Shown here one piece after another: positions 31,154 through 43,638 of a stretch of 64,000 nt of DNA. The notes under the pieces were generated by a model. The model saw only the letters and a list, made by a program, of their open reading frames with translations, did not search any database and was not told where the DNA came from. The stretch covers positions 9,062,001 to 9,126,000 of the forward strand of contig NC_054757.1 in NCBI RefSeq assembly GCF_018143015.1, in the 5' to 3' direction. The stretch comes from Lytechinus variegatus (Eukaryota; Echinodermata; Echinoidea; Temnopleuroida; Toxopneustidae). Within the stretch, counting starts at the first letter, position 1. Every line of letters begins with the position of its first letter. The translations under genes and the position numbers were made by a program.

Positions 31154-31675
31154 GTTTATGATTTCCTGAGTTTAATTGCCTAGCTGTGCATGGTTGGTGC
31201 CCCAAATTTGAAATAAAACCAGGTATAACAATTAATTAACTTGTCTCTGACGGTTTCATTTCTTATGATAGGTCGGTTGTTTTCTTAAACAACTTATGTT
31301 CACTTTACCGAACATTTTGGGAACATGCATGCGGTCCCTCCGATCCCGGAGTGGGGGGGGGGGGGGCTGGCGTTAAGTTATAAAACAGATCAAAACATGA
31401 AGCCTTTCTGGCTTTCAGTCAGAGGGCTAATTGGGCCAATGCCCGTGAGAGAAATGAAAGGGAGAACGCGAATTGTATTTTTCCCCCTGAATATTTTGTC
31501 AAAATATAACCCCCAAAATATTTTTACTGAAATTAATTAAGGTAAAAAAAAACGACTTGTTTTGGAGAACTTTTGATCCGTCCGCCACTACCGTATCTGG
31601 GCTCCTGCAGTAATTTTAACACATTTCGCCACTGAATATTTTGCCTACACCGGCCCTATCAGTTCAGTTCACAAT
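30154..31675. other. PPIA upstream DNA and low-complexity intergenic stretch
   Basis: 30154-30320 is the presumed PPIA promoter: it has CCACGTG (30207-30213), a CCAAT box (30274-30278, reading ATTGG on the gene strand) and CpG-containing words. 30350-30510 is a G/C-tract repeat with GGATCCAGG / CCTGGATCC near its ends and a TTTGCTTGTCAAATTTT word. 30757-30800 is GT-rich. Confidence 0.4.
31072..31152. repeat. (TA)n microsatellite
   Basis: About 80 bases of uninterrupted TA dinucleotides, preceded by CA-rich and ATATAC-rich DNA. Confidence 0.95.
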
Positions 31676-32178
31676 TAAAGGGGAAGTTCACCCTGAAGAA
31701 AACTTTGTTGTGAAAATAGCAGAAAAAATAGTAAAAAATATTGGTGAAGGTTTGAGGAAAATCCGTTAAAGAGTAAGAAAGTTATTAGAGTTCAAAATTT
31801 TGGATTTGTGACGTCATAAACGAGCAGCTGCCCCATGTGTTATGTAATATAAAATGTATGAATTTCAAATTTTGTATGGTTCCTGATGACTTAATTTTGT
31901 TTTCTTGTCATGATCGGGTATGAAATGATTTGTCTTTTGATGTACAAAAGTTACAGTGAAAACCATTTTCAATTTTCTGAGAAAATGACATTTCATTGAT
32001 TTTTTACCATTCGCTATGTAGGAATGCTGCTCGCATATGACGTCACAAATCAAATAATTGAAATTCTAATAGCTTTTTAATTATTTGATGAATTTTTCTC
32101 AAACCTTCGGCAATATTTTTTATTATTTTTTGGCTATTTTTACAATACAATTTGTGTCAGGGTGAACTTCCCTTTTAA
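31676..32178. mobile_element. fold-back element family D, copy 1
   Basis: The termini TTAAAGGGGAAGTTCACCCT and AGGGTGAACTTCCCTTTTAA are inverted. Arms carry GGTTTGAGGAAAATCCGTTA, AGTAAGAAAGTTATTAGAGTT and TTTGTGACGTCATAAACG, complementary to TATGACGTCACAAATC and downstream words. Confidence 0.85.
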
Positions 32179-33819
32179 GATGTTGGTGGAAATGAACAAA
32201 ATATAATCATGCTCGCTCGAGCAATTAGCTTGAGGTTCCTTGTTGGAAACTAAGTTTCCATATCATTCCGCCCAGTGATTCCTCTGCGTTCCCTGCAAAA
32301 CCGGGCGATATCCTTGCACATGCGTAGTATGCAACATTATCGTTCCATAGTCGTACGTGAAAGACCACTGTTGTCGATTTCATTTGGGAGCAGGGGCGTA
32401 GACCATGGGGGGGGGGGGGTGCATCCTAAACTTTCCAGTTGGGGATGTTGTGGAAAATCATTCCCCGCGTTCCAAGGCAGAAAAAAATTGAATCGGTATA
32501 TGTTTAAAAAATATATATATATTAGGTAGAGGCCTGTCGTGATCATAATCATCATTTATTTTGCGCGCTCGATCGCCTGTTTTCGATCGAATATTTTATT
32601 GCCATGTTCTACATCCTACATTCATATAATATAGTTCCATAATGAAGTAGACCAATAAGGAATCACCCCCTTCCCCGTATATGTATACGCCACTTTATTT
32701 TTTTCAGTGGGGGGGGGGGTGTCAGAGGGATGGAATGGGCCCTTTCCAGATGATTTAAAAAGACAGGAGGAAGAGAATGAAAATAATATACCCAGAAGGA
32801 AATTGGTAGTGGTGAAAGCATAAAATGCATAATATACCCACTCATGTGCCGGTGATTTTGGACATGGGTGCCCGGGGGGGGGGGCAGTCAAATATATTGC
32901 TGTAAACAAGCGTGACCAAAAAAACGCGTTTAAAGGGGTGTTTTTTTTTTCTTCTTTTCTTCCAGTTTTGGACGACGCGGGTCGCGCGTGCACACGTTAA
33001 AACTCCGATTTAAAAAAAAGGGTAGTTTTGAAAAACTGGCCAATCGTAGGGCCCAACGTATTTAGGGTGTGCCCCCCCCCAGGTGTCAGGGCTAACCACA
33101 CATTACGATATTTGTCAAGAATTGGGAAAAAAAAGTATATAGAAAACAACCAAAATGGGATCAAGGAGAGAAGAAAAGGGAGAAATAATGAGAAACATAA
33201 CCTTCCACCTGCCCCCCCCCCCTGCACCTTTCAAATGTCATGGCGCCTCTAACAGATTAAAACCTCTGTTGTGATTGTATGCCACATAATACATTGTGAC
33301 CAAAATAATCGCAGAGTGACGATAGCAAGAGCATTTGTGATTGTGAATGCCCCCTTTGTACCAGTTTAACCAAAAGTGATGTAACATAATATTAGGCCTA
33401 TAACATGTATAATGCATTCCAATATTTTATATGCATGCTTTTTCGAAGCTACTTGCACGACATGCATGAGGCTTGGCAGTCCATGCGTGACCAAATTTAA
33501 AGGGGTGTTTTATTTTTTTCAGTTTTGGACCCGGCTTTTTTAAAGACTAGACAAACGTGTTAAGGATATGTTTTCCCCTAAGCTTTTCCCCCTGGGACTT
33601 TTAGAATTATTTAAATGAACCCGCGGGGTTATTTTGCACACAGAAAAACTCGTTTAGGGGATGTTTGGAAATAATTTGGTCACGAATGTGTATAGCAATT
33701 TACGTTGACTGCCCCCCCCCTTCCCCCACACTCGGCCAAGATGAAAACAAAAAATGACGCTCGCTATATAGCTTCAATAATCTTTACTAAGCACATGTCA
33801 ATAATTAGGAGATTGGTTT
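32179..33819. repeat. intergenic DNA with two copies of a GCGTGACCAAA repeat
   Basis: 32860-33240 and 33470-33725 contain the GTCAAATATATTGCTGTAAAC, GCGTGACCAAA, TTTAAAGGGGTGTTTT and CAGTTTTGGAC words in the order also seen, inverted, at 16620-16950. Poly-G and poly-C runs flank them. No gene found. Confidence 0.55.
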
Positions 33820-34250
33820 AGTAATAATGACATCATCTGCTATCCTCTGAGCAATACATTTAACTCTGTTTTATCTATTGGTGTTTTTCCAGATCAAGTA
33901 AAGATTGGCAAAGTTGTTCCGGTTTTATAAAAATGGATCTACGGTTAATGTTTCAAACTATAGACCTATATCTGTGTTACATGTTTTCTCAAAAATACTT
34001 GAAAAATGTATATACAATCGCCTCTTATATTTTCTGGATGAATATGACATTATTGTTAAATCCCAGTATGGATTCCGACCCGGGCACTCCACATCCTCTG
34101 CATTAGCTGATTTAGTTTGTAACGTCTCAACTGCTTTTAATTATAAAGAAATATTATTTTGATTATTTTTGGATTTGATTGACACTTTAGATCACAATAT
34201 TCTTTTATATATTATAAGTTACAAAATTATGGTATTCGTTATACGATATT
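33820..34250 (+). pseudogene. broken LINE reverse transcriptase fragment
   Basis: NTFNSVLSIGVFPDQVKIGK is read in one frame (33853 onward). After a frameshift near 33920 it continues with YKNGSTVNVSNYRPISVL, FSKILEKCIYNRL and QYGFRPGHSTSSA, the N-terminal RT blocks of CR1/L2-type LINEs. A TGA at 34160-34162 interrupts the frame, and four codons of RT motif A are lost: the remaining LDL is followed directly by IDTLDHN. It is clearly dead and truncated at both ends. Confidence 0.85.
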
Positions 34251-34622
34251 TCATTTTTTTTTTTACAGATTTGACAATAGGGACCAACTCGACTGAATCA
34301 TGAAAGTTTTAAGCAATGCTAGTTCCAACTGTTCATGGAGGAATCAAGCGTTGTTTCACTTGACAATGTGGAGAAAATTTGAATATTTCATATTTCATGT
34401 AATACAATACAAAATAAATTGTGAGTGGGTGACGTCATCAGTCTCCTCATTTTGCACACCGACCAGGATGTGCATGCTGTTTTGTGAAATTAAGCAAAAG
34501 TTTAAGATGTCATAACTTTCTTCTTTTACATCCGATTTTGATAAAGTTTTCATTGTTTTGCTTGTTGGATTTTTTTCTTTTTATTCAAATCAACTTTTGT
34601 TGGGGTGGACTTGTCCTTTCAA
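34251..34622. mobile_element. fold-back family B, right part
   Basis: Contains GACAATAGGGACCAACTCGA, TTCATGGAGGAATCAAGCG, GTGAGTGGGTGACGTCATCA, CCGATTTTGATAAAGTTTTC and the terminus GGGGTGGACTTGTCCTTT. The left arm is absent; the LINE fragment lies directly before it. Confidence 0.7.
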
Positions 34623-34708
34623 AAAATCCTATTCAAAGTAACGTACAGACAAAAAAAAGAAAAGAAAATGAAAGAGAGAAGGGTGAAATATGAAATTATG
34701 TCCTGAAT

Positions 34709-37700
34709 CAGTGGCGTACCGTGGGTCACGGCATTGGGGGGGGCACCAGCAAAAAGTTCGGGTCACTTAGGGAGCGCGCGAAGCGCGCTCAGTTGTCAGG
34801 TATACTGACCTAATAGAGATATTTTAAGGACATGCAGTGCCATCAAACGAATATGTATCTCACTGATTAAATAATGCGAGCGCGAAGCGCGAGCTGAAAA
34901 TTTTTGATATTGAGGGCTAAAAATTATAAGCAAATTGTTTTGTGATCATGATACTTAACTGTCTCGTTAAACAAACAATGCGAGCGCGAAGCGCGAGCTA
35001 AAATTTTTGTATATACTGACCCTAAACAAGGAAATTTTAAGGATTATAGTTTAGAATCCATTAAGAGTATAAATATCTCACCATAGTCATCTAATGCTAG
35101 TGTCATCCTTTGCTGATTTGTTAGAATTACATCTAAACACAGTCATGAAGCACCTTTTGTAGTCATGTAATCATAATTATCATAGGTATCTTACTAATCA
35201 AATACTGCAAGCGAGAAAGCGCGAGCTGAAAATTTAGGAAATAAAGACCTGAAGAGGGGCATTGTAAGGGTTGTTTGTAGGAATTCTCTGAGACCCTACG
35301 TATTTGACTAACCAAATGATGCGAGCGCGAGCTGAAATTTTTGTATATACAGTGCGTCCCAAAAAACTATACACTTTTGAAATGGCTGCCAAATAAAAAA
35401 TGTAGCACTTTGGGGGAAAAGACTTATAGATATGGAAAGCCAATAAAGTCAACTTTCAAATGACACCAAAAAATTGGAAAATTATTCATGCTTGAGCGAG
35501 CACTGCCCACTGAAACAGAGGGTATGCAAATTAGGGTGGGCTGGAATTAGCCTTCCAATTTCTTTCAGATTTTTTGTTTGGTACTTGCAAAGTTGAATGT
35601 TATTTGGTGAATTAAAGATCAGATGTGATCAGTTTGTTGTTTGTGAAAATTTCATACGTTATTAAATTGAAATTTAATGCATGAGTGATCATGAATTGCA
35701 ATTTTTAGTGCAGCTTTATCATGTGGATCATGTGGATCTCAACAATGTGTTCATGACAGTCAGGAGAAGAGGGGGTAATATGACTTAGGTAGGTGAAGTA
35801 AGTTGATGGGCTAAAGGTCAGCAGAACATTTAGCAACCCCTCCCTCCATCTCTACCCCCTCCCCCCACTTCTCTCCTCCTGAGAGACTAAGCTTGGCTAG
35901 GCTGGGCAGGAATTAGCCATACAGTTTTTTGAGAGGTTAGTCCTTTGGAACTTACAAAGCTAAGGGTGTTCTGCTATTCATGAGTGAGATAAGTTTTGGT
36001 TTTAATAGGCAAATTTCATGAATTACTAAATTGAAATGTACTGCATGAGTGAACAGGAATTGTAATTTTAGTGTAGCATATTCATCTTGTGGACATCAGA
36101 AGTGTGTTCATGAGAGTCAGAGTAATGTGATGGTACATGTACCTGTTACAAGCAAGAGGGCGAGGTATGCTAAGACTTGGTTAAAAGGGCATTCCTCTTC
36201 TTTTTGTCCTTTTACAAATTAAAAGTCATAGGTACCCTCCCCTCTTCATCTCAATTTTCCAGCCCCCCCCCCTCTCTCTGTCTCATCTCCTAGATTGTAG
36301 CCTTTTCAAAACTTAACTGCCAAATGACCGGTGGCTGATGGTCAGTTTGAATGATTACCAAAAAATTTAATGATTATGATGATTAATGAAATAATTTATT
36401 GGAAAAAACTGAATGTTTTATTGATCACATTGCACATTGAATGAGTTGATTTACTGATAAATTGTTGATTGAATGATTGATAGGAAAGAGTTGATGCCCT
36501 AATTCAGAATTAATCATTAAACCATCTTTCTGCTCTGGACTTCACGCGTACATGAGAATAGCCATCAGTCTCTCAACAGGAGGGGAGGGTGGGAAAGAGG
36601 GGGGGGGGGGCAGGGGCTGAATGTTCTGTTGACCCTTATTTCATCAACCTACTCCCACTTAAGCCCTATCTCACGATTCTCACCCTCTATTCTCCCGACT
36701 GGCCGACTCACATGAACACATTGCTGAGATCCCCATGATAAAGTTGAAATGCTGCCCCAAAAGAGATCCAAATGATAAAGTTGAAATGCTGCTCCAAAAG
36801 TGTAATTTGTGTTCACTCATGCATAAAATAATAACTTAAAAAATTTGCTTAAGTTATAAAAACTGATCAAGGTTGATCATTGATCTATCACAACGCCCTT
36901 AACTTTGCAAGTTCGAAATGATTTGCCTCTCAACAACTGAAATAAATTGGAAGGCTAATTCCAGCCCACCCTAATTTTCATACCCTTTGTTTCAGTGGGC
37001 AGTGCTCGCTCAAGCATTAATAGTTTTCCAATTTTCTGGTGTCATTTGAAAGTTGACTTCATTGGCTTTCCATATATGTGAGTCTTTTTCCCCAAAGTGC
37101 TAGATTTTTTAATTTGGCGGCCATTTCAAAAGTGTATAGTTTTTTTTTGGGACGCGCTGTATTGACCCCAAACATGGATATTTTAAGGACTATAGTTACG
37201 AATCCATTAAGTCAGACTCAGAGTATACATATCTCATCATAGTAATCTAATGCGAGTGCCAAGCGCTCGCTGATTTGGTTAGAATTACATCTAAACACAT
37301 GGAGCACTTTTTGAAGTCATTGTAATCATGATTATCTTACGCATCTCACTAATGAAAAACTGCGAGCGCGAAGCGCGAGCTAAAATTTTTTGATATTCAG
37401 ATCAGAAAAATTGACATTTTAAGGACTGATTTCAGGAGTTCATGAAGAGCAGAAATCTCACCAATCCACTAGTAATGCGAACGTTAGCACGGACAGGAAA
37501 TGTTTTATATCAAGACCTTAAAATAGGGCAATAACTTTCAGTAGTCATGAAAAAGAAGAATATATCACTACTTAAAACAATAATGACTCTAATTGCGAGG
37601 AAATATATTAATTTGTTGTATATTGATTTGAAAACCGGAGGCTTTAGTACAGCAGTTTTATATATCTCGTTAAAAAGTCTATGTGAGCACCAGGAACAAT

Positions 37701-37913
37701 GAAGACACAATTAAGCAAATAAAGTTGTGAAAAAATGCTTCTTATGTTATATAACATAATATAACACTATGATAAACAACAATTTCTTCTTTCCCCCACT
37801 ATACGTTTCTCTTCCTTTTTCTCCTTTTCCCCGTTTTTTTTTTTTTTTTTTTTGGCCAGCCGATGGGGGGGGGGGGCACGTGCCCCCCATGCCCCCCCGT
37901 AGTTACGCCACTG
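34709..37913. mobile_element. 3.2-kb hAT-like element with 8-bp TSD, tandem palindromes inside, and a nested transposon
   Basis: The ends CAGTGGCGTACC and the complement of CAGTGGCGTAACTACGG are flanked by TCCTGAAT on both sides (34701-34708 and 37914-37921). CAG-beginning termini and an 8-bp TSD fit hAT. Next to each end is a G-run. The interior is a loose tandem array (period roughly 100-130 bases) of units carrying GCGAGCGCGAAGCGCGAGCT or variants at 34772, 34876, 34980, 35208, 35321, 37252 and 37362. It is interrupted by the 35350-37159 insertion. No transposase. Confidence 0.8.
35350..37159. mobile_element. 1.8-kb mariner/Tc1-like fold-back element nested in the hAT-like element
   Basis: The termini CAGTGCGTCCCAAAAAACTA and CAGCGCGTCCCAAAAAAAAA (right end read on the minus strand) are flanked by TA dinucleotides, as in Tc1/mariner insertions. 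The arms remain complementary for hundreds of bases (for example GGGTGGGCTGGAATTAGCC at about 35537 and its complement near 36955; CATGTGGATC and TGAACACAT blocks further in). The centre is non-coding. Non-autonomous. Confidence 0.8.
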
Positions 37914-37969
37914 TCCTGAATACCAGTTCAAAATATATCAAAAAATTGGATTTTTATAATCAAAATATC

Positions 37970-38245
37970 AAAATATTTCAAAATTCAAAATTCAAATTTA
38001 TTTATTTCACTTCCATCAAACAAAAACAAATTGTATAACATATATAAAAACATAAATATTTGTATCCGTTGCAAAAAAAAATAATACATTATGTTTTGAA
38101 ATAAACACTTAGACAATTTGGGCAACACATTGTAGGTTTTAAATATGTATACTACTTTTCAATAGAAATTAAATTAAGATGGAAATGGAGGGACCCACTA
38201 AAACGCTATGTTTGTACAATGTGGGCCCCTCAGAAAATAGATAAC
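37970..38245 (-). mobile_element. LINE 3' UTR fragment, minus strand
   Basis: On the minus strand it runs from a GGGGCCCACATTGTACAAAC word through AT-rich DNA to GGAAGTGAAATAAATAAATT and a TGAATTTTGAATTTTGAA tail. This is the style of CR1/L2 3' ends. No coding part remains. Confidence 0.5.
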
Positions 38246-38523
38246 ACAACAAATAACAAAGTATAAATACAGATAATCAAATGAGAAAAAAAATATAAAT
38301 GAGAGGGAAGTATTCACAAAATAAATACGAAGTTATCAAAAAATATAGTTTGATAAAGGACAAAACGACGCGTCCTAAAATATATCCACCTTTCCCCACC
38401 CCACCCCCCCCCCCCAGAAAAAGAGAAGAAAAAAGGGGAGAGTGCCCTGAGAAGATGGATGGGTGCTGCTGAACATAGATAGAACACATGCCATCGTGGA
38501 CTCAAGCATACTGGATTCAATGA

Positions 38524-39122
38524 TGTTACATATAAGAATACTTGTAATTAGTATTTAAGGCTGGCAGATTTTCCAAGGATCATCACATCATATGAGAGCA
38601 GGAGATCACATCACATCATATGAGATCACTTCACCAGATCAGATCACAGCAGTTTATTTCCACCTGGAATATATATATTGTGTGGAGTTATTTGCCCACC
38701 ATCAATGAACTGTTTGCAGTTATTTTGAGAGAGGATCAGTTCTCATCGAGATCATCAACATCATCAACCTGTTCAATGAACACTCTTCAACGCATGGATT
38801 GCTGAATTTGACTGTTAATCATCATCAACATCGTCTTCACGGACATTTCAACTCGTTACAGTGCCTTTTATTATTCATCGGACTTCAACATCAGTTTCAT
38901 CATCGCCATCATCAATAAGGAATTTTCCCAGCCTACCTGGAATATATATTGGACTATAACAGTGAACTATAACCCTGGATTGTACATCAGACACTTCAAG
39001 AGATTTATGTAATATCATTATTTGTTTTATTTATGTATAATTATTTCCTGAAATAAAAAAAAAGGAAAATTTAAACTTTATATTTCAAAATCTTCTTTGT
39101 TATTTGTTGCAGTATCGTAACA
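38524..39122 (+). mobile_element. solo LTR (Ty3/gypsy-type)
   Basis: 599 bp beginning TGTTACATATAAG and ending CAGTATCGTAACA, so it has TG...CA termini within a 6-base inverted repeat (TGTTAC/GTAACA). It is flanked by a 4-bp duplication ATGA (38520-38523 and 39123-39126). Inside are a TATATATAT word (about 38670) and AATAAA (about 39051) in promoter-to-polyA order. No internal retroelement region follows on either side, so it is a recombination-derived solo LTR. Superfamily is inferred from TSD length. Confidence 0.7.
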
Positions 39123-39524
39123 ATGATGTATACAAATGGAGAAAAATGTATAAAGTAACCTGGAAATATAATTCACGAAAAATGTGATTGATGCTGTAAA
39201 CAAATAAGCGGTAGGAAGGCGGATAAGCGGACAGGAGAAAAGAGAAAATAGAGGAGAGCTATAGACAATGATGTATGAGGTTCAATAATGAGCACATCTG
39301 AGAAGGACTTGTGTCTGATTTTCTTTTTTCAATAAAAAAGGATAATAATAATTTTATGTTTTAATTATAGTCTTTATAGTAATTATGATGACTTGACAGA
39401 GATGATGAATTAGACTTAATTAGACTTATTAGAATTAGACTTATTTGTTCGCTCGCTCGCAAATTAAAAAAAAGTGCCCCCACCCCCTGGCCACCGACCC
39501 CTGTTACGCCCTGCACATTTATTG

Positions 39525-40024
39525 TTAAAGAGGAAGTTCACCCTGAAGAAAAATTTGTTGTAAAACTGGCAAAAACTATTTAAAAAAATTGAAGGTTTGA
39601 AGAAAATCCACTACATATTAAAAAAGTTATCAGAATTTTATTTTATGAATTTGTGACGTCATAAACGAACAGCTGCCCCATATGTTATAAAATGCAAAAA
39701 CTTCAATTTTTTAAGGTCCATCATGATTTTTTATTTTGTTTTCGTTTTTGATACGGATGTGAATCATGTGTCTATTTATATACTGAAGGTACAAAAAGAA
39801 CCATTTTTCAATTTGTTTTAGAAAATGACATTTCGTTTATTTTTTTACTATCTGATATGTAGGAAAGCTGTTCGCATATGACGTCACAAATCAATAATTT
39901 AACTTTTGATAACTTTTTTATTCTTTGATGGATTTTTTCCTCAAACCTTCGACAATCATTTTTAATCTTTTTTTTGTTGCCATTTTTACAATCAACTTTT
40001 TGTCAGGGTGAACTTCCCCTCTAA
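39525..40024. mobile_element. fold-back element family D, copy 2
   Basis: Begins TTAAAGAGGAAGTTCACCCT and ends AGGGTGAACTTCCCCTCTAA. Inner blocks TTTGTGACGTCATAAACGAA and TATGACGTCACAAATCAA pair. Same plan as 31676-32178. Confidence 0.85.
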
Positions 40025-42190
40025 TGGGTGCAGCTCTGCAAAGGGGAGGGGTGAACATTTTTTTGACGTTCTTACACTCTACTCGCGTTCCGCGTCTTCG
40101 CGAAAACACACACACACAATTTCCGCCCCTCCCTCGGATCTCATCATGTTCGACATTATGACCAAAAGGTTTGGTGACGCAGACTACTTCATACTTCCTT
40201 GTGTCGAAAATTCTTATTCATACGCGATAAAAATATAGTTCCACGTGCTACATCGATGAGCCATGGAGTTACTAGTAGCTCGATGCCGATGGATGAGCCG
40301 TATATGGACGTCGGACAGAGGATAAGCTCTGCGTGCGTGGTGTGACAGTGGGTCCATGGTTGTCACAGGGCGGTAGGCACACCAGCGGCGCGGGGGGGGG
40401 GGGGGCACATCGAGAGAGGAGTAATTAACAGAACTTATTAAAGAAATAGATTTAAAAAAGGATGAAGTCGATCACCATGTATACACCAATCATCAGACAA
40501 AGAAAAATACAATTTAAAAAAAAATAATTTCAACTTAAAGTCGTCTTGCCCTCCAGATGGGCCCGGGTGGTTTTTCAAATTAACGGACATTAAAGTATTT
40601 TTTTTATTTGATGAGAGGCCTATACAGGCCGAGGCCTATATCTCCCTTTCCTTGCATCCAAGCTGCAATGAACATAGGCATGGGTGGAAATCCTAGGGGG
40701 GGGGGGGGGCAGGGGGACGCGTCCCCCTACCCAAAATAGAAAGGGGGACACAATATAAAATGTTCCCCTACTATTTTTGGTTGAAAGAAATACATCATTC
40801 AAAAACTGTATTTTGGACGAAATTACTTTTCGGGTGATTACCCCTTTTTTTTTTGCTTGTGAAATTTATTTTGATCGAAATGACCTTTCTTCTTGTGTGA
40901 TCAGTACTTTTTTGCTTGTCAAATTTTCCAACCCCTGGTCGCCCCGGCCTGGCTTTAGTGGGGAAAGAGTTCCGCCCTTTGCAATGACATCGTAAATGCT
41001 GCCAGACGGTTTGAACAGTTATAAGATTAAACTTGAACTTGACAATGAAGAGTGAAATTTCGCAGCATTTTTCCATATAGTTTATGTACCCAAATTGGAA
41101 AATACAACTAACGATTTCCAAACTTGACGTATTATATTCCGTAGTCAGCTGTTCTGCTCTACAATTCTGTATTAGAATTTGATTTTTTTTGCCGCGGGGA
41201 AAGCTTACGCAACATAAGTGCAGAGCCTAGTGTGCATCCCGATGAAAAATGGAAAAGGCCATTTGAGCTAGAAAAGCTGATCTTGAATTGACTCATGATG
41301 AGAATATAAAAATCATAAATAGGGCCAAAATCAGGGTAGGACTACAATGCATAAATATACCCAACAAAGAATGACGATTGAATCACGTACGGTCAAAAAG
41401 ATATAAATCGATCAGTTGCCCCCTCAAACTTTTTAAAGATCATCATGATGATTGGACACTATGATAATCTTCAGTAAAATCTGAATTTGATAATCATTTA
41501 AGTATTTTTTTTGTTTAAGTGACATGAACAAAATATGAACATAATTTTGCAAAAAAAAATTTGATTCTAAAGATATTGTTAAAGCCATAATTTCCGTGTG
41601 TGAGGGTGTGTATGAGGGTTTGATTTTCTTTTAAAGTTATTCTTACTGACATGGCCGCACTCAGATTTGGTTTTCTTCTTCAACAATATTGAAAGTAAAC
41701 TTAACTCAAAAGCAACAGAGCGAAGCGACCGAGGTTGTCATAGGGACACTTTAAATTGAAGAATTTGCGCACACATTAATTTTGGTGATTTTTCTTTTTT
41801 TTAATTTTCAGTATAAACTGTTCATTTCATTTTTATTTATTTGTTTTATTATTATTATTTATTTATTTCATGATTTTTTTTCAGTTTTTTTTTTTTTTTG
41901 GGGGGGGCAAAAGCTAACCTGCTCACCCCCCCCAAAGCCTTTATATGCTTCGTACAACCATTTTACCGACTTGTTATCAATCACTGACCATCTCACCACT
42001 CAAAAAAAGAAGGAATAATCAAGTGCAACTGAAATGGTCATAGCTTGGTCGGGTACCGAATCCCGCACATCATGTGTCGTGCTCTACACTCTAACAAAAT
42101 GGACTGGTAAATAATTATTATTATCATTATTATTGTTCATTGTGGTGACCATTATCATAATTATTGTTATCATCATCATCACCATTATCT
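40025..42190. other. intergenic DNA, G-run repeats, no gene seen
   Basis: 40680-40990 is a G-tract repeat (GGGGGACGCGTCCCCC, TTTTTTTGCTTGTCAAATTTT) related in style to 30350-30510 and 11560-11857. G-runs near 40391, 40697 and 41900. The remainder is AT-rich with no coding signal I can support. Confidence 0.4.
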
Positions 42191-42298
<108 letters not shown>

Positions 42299-43079
42299 CT
42301 CGTAGCCCTACGTCGACGTCAGAACTAGATTAATTCATTATAGACAATTACTCTGGTCAGGGGTGCCCCCGCCCCGAGCCCAGCTATTTTTGGCCCAGCT
42401 AAAATGCCGGCTAAAATGGAAAAACAACTGAAAAGAAAAAGAACCGTGGATGGACGCATGATATATTCTCGGGTATATTCTCCTTTTGATAAGGGAAATA
42501 TACACAGGAACGCACAGTATATTTCAATTGAGGAAATTCAAATCAATTACCAGCAGATGAACAAAGAGTTTGATAAAAAATAAAAGAAAATAGGAATAAT
42601 AGTAATGAAAAAAAAAACATTACTCGATCTACTGTACTAGTAAGTACTAGAACTATAGGCACTGAAGGGAGAGATCAGTGGTACTGGGTCGTCATCTGGA
42701 ACCGCGTTACCAAGTGACGTACGTCACTAATGAACTGAAGATATCGATCATTTGCTTTATTCTAAGATGTATTGTATTTTCAAAGATCATCATATTAGTG
42801 TTTTTGTTTGAATCAAATTTCGTATTAATTTGTTGAAATGGAATAAATAATTAATTTTCTTACTAAACCCTTAATTAAAAAACATAGTTTTTGCTAATAT
42901 GTAATTAACATTGGATTTTTGTATCATTAGCATAGCGGGCCTATATTGTGTCCATTCAAGCATGCATAAACTAGTTGCTAATTTCAGAATATAGCGTCTG
43001 ACCGACATCCTGCAGCATCAAACGTACACTTCATTCAGCACAGCGCTATAAAGATTGTAAAGGATTGCGTTTGTTTGTT

Positions 43080-43165
43080 GTGTGGACCTGACCTGCCCCG
43101 GGTTACAGCGGGAGCGTTCGCCGCCGCGGCGCGGCCGGCCGAGTTACGTGAGTTAAGTGCAGAGG
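43080..43165 (+). promoter_or_regulatory. CpG-rich candidate promoter/5' UTR of ZFAND4
   Basis: The most CpG-dense short stretch of this part of the window (GCCGCCGCGGCGCGGCCGGC at about 43119), about 350 bases upstream of the ZFAND4 start codon and in the right orientation for it. Transcription start not determinable. Confidence 0.35.
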
Positions 43166-43472
43166 CCGTCGACTTGCTAAAGGATTGATGACGACGGTCA
43201 ATAAAAACTAATATTTTGCCGATTTGTGAGGCGAATAGCTGTGGAAAATAGAAAATTAACAAATAAGCGAGACGTCCTTTCCTCTTTTAATCTTGAAATA
43301 TTTCAAAATGACGTGATTTTGCGAATATGAAGACATCCAGAAACTGCAGATTTTCGACTTGTCTGTCTTTTCAACTCCATGCCATGGTTTGACTTTGGAC
43401 GAAATGGTCTCTATCAACTTTTGTGATTTATTTTGAGAAGAAGGGAAAGTGGCACGTTGTGGGTCTTTCCAA

Positions 43473-43638
43473 ATGGAGGGAAACCTAAAGGAAGACACCA
43501 TGGAATACATAGAATATCCTGAGTATGCAGATATTATGGAATTATTCATCGAGACGTTGACGGGAACTGTGTTCGAACTGCGAGTATCGCCATTCGAAAC
43601 TGTGATTTCAGTCAAGGCTAAAATACAGAGATTGGAAG
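43473..43638 (+). CDS. ZFAND4: ZFAND4 exon 1
   Basis: 55 codons plus one base: MEGNLKEDTMEYIEYPEYAD then the first UBL strands, IMELFIETLTGTVFELRVSP and VISVKAKIQRLE. Donor GTGTGC. Confidence 0.9.

Noticed and set aside
34772..37381. CRISPR-like array of GCGAGCGCGAAGCGCGAGCT boxes
   Set aside because: Eukaryotic context, irregular spacing, spacers similar to each other, no cas genes; it is a tandem repeat inside a transposon.
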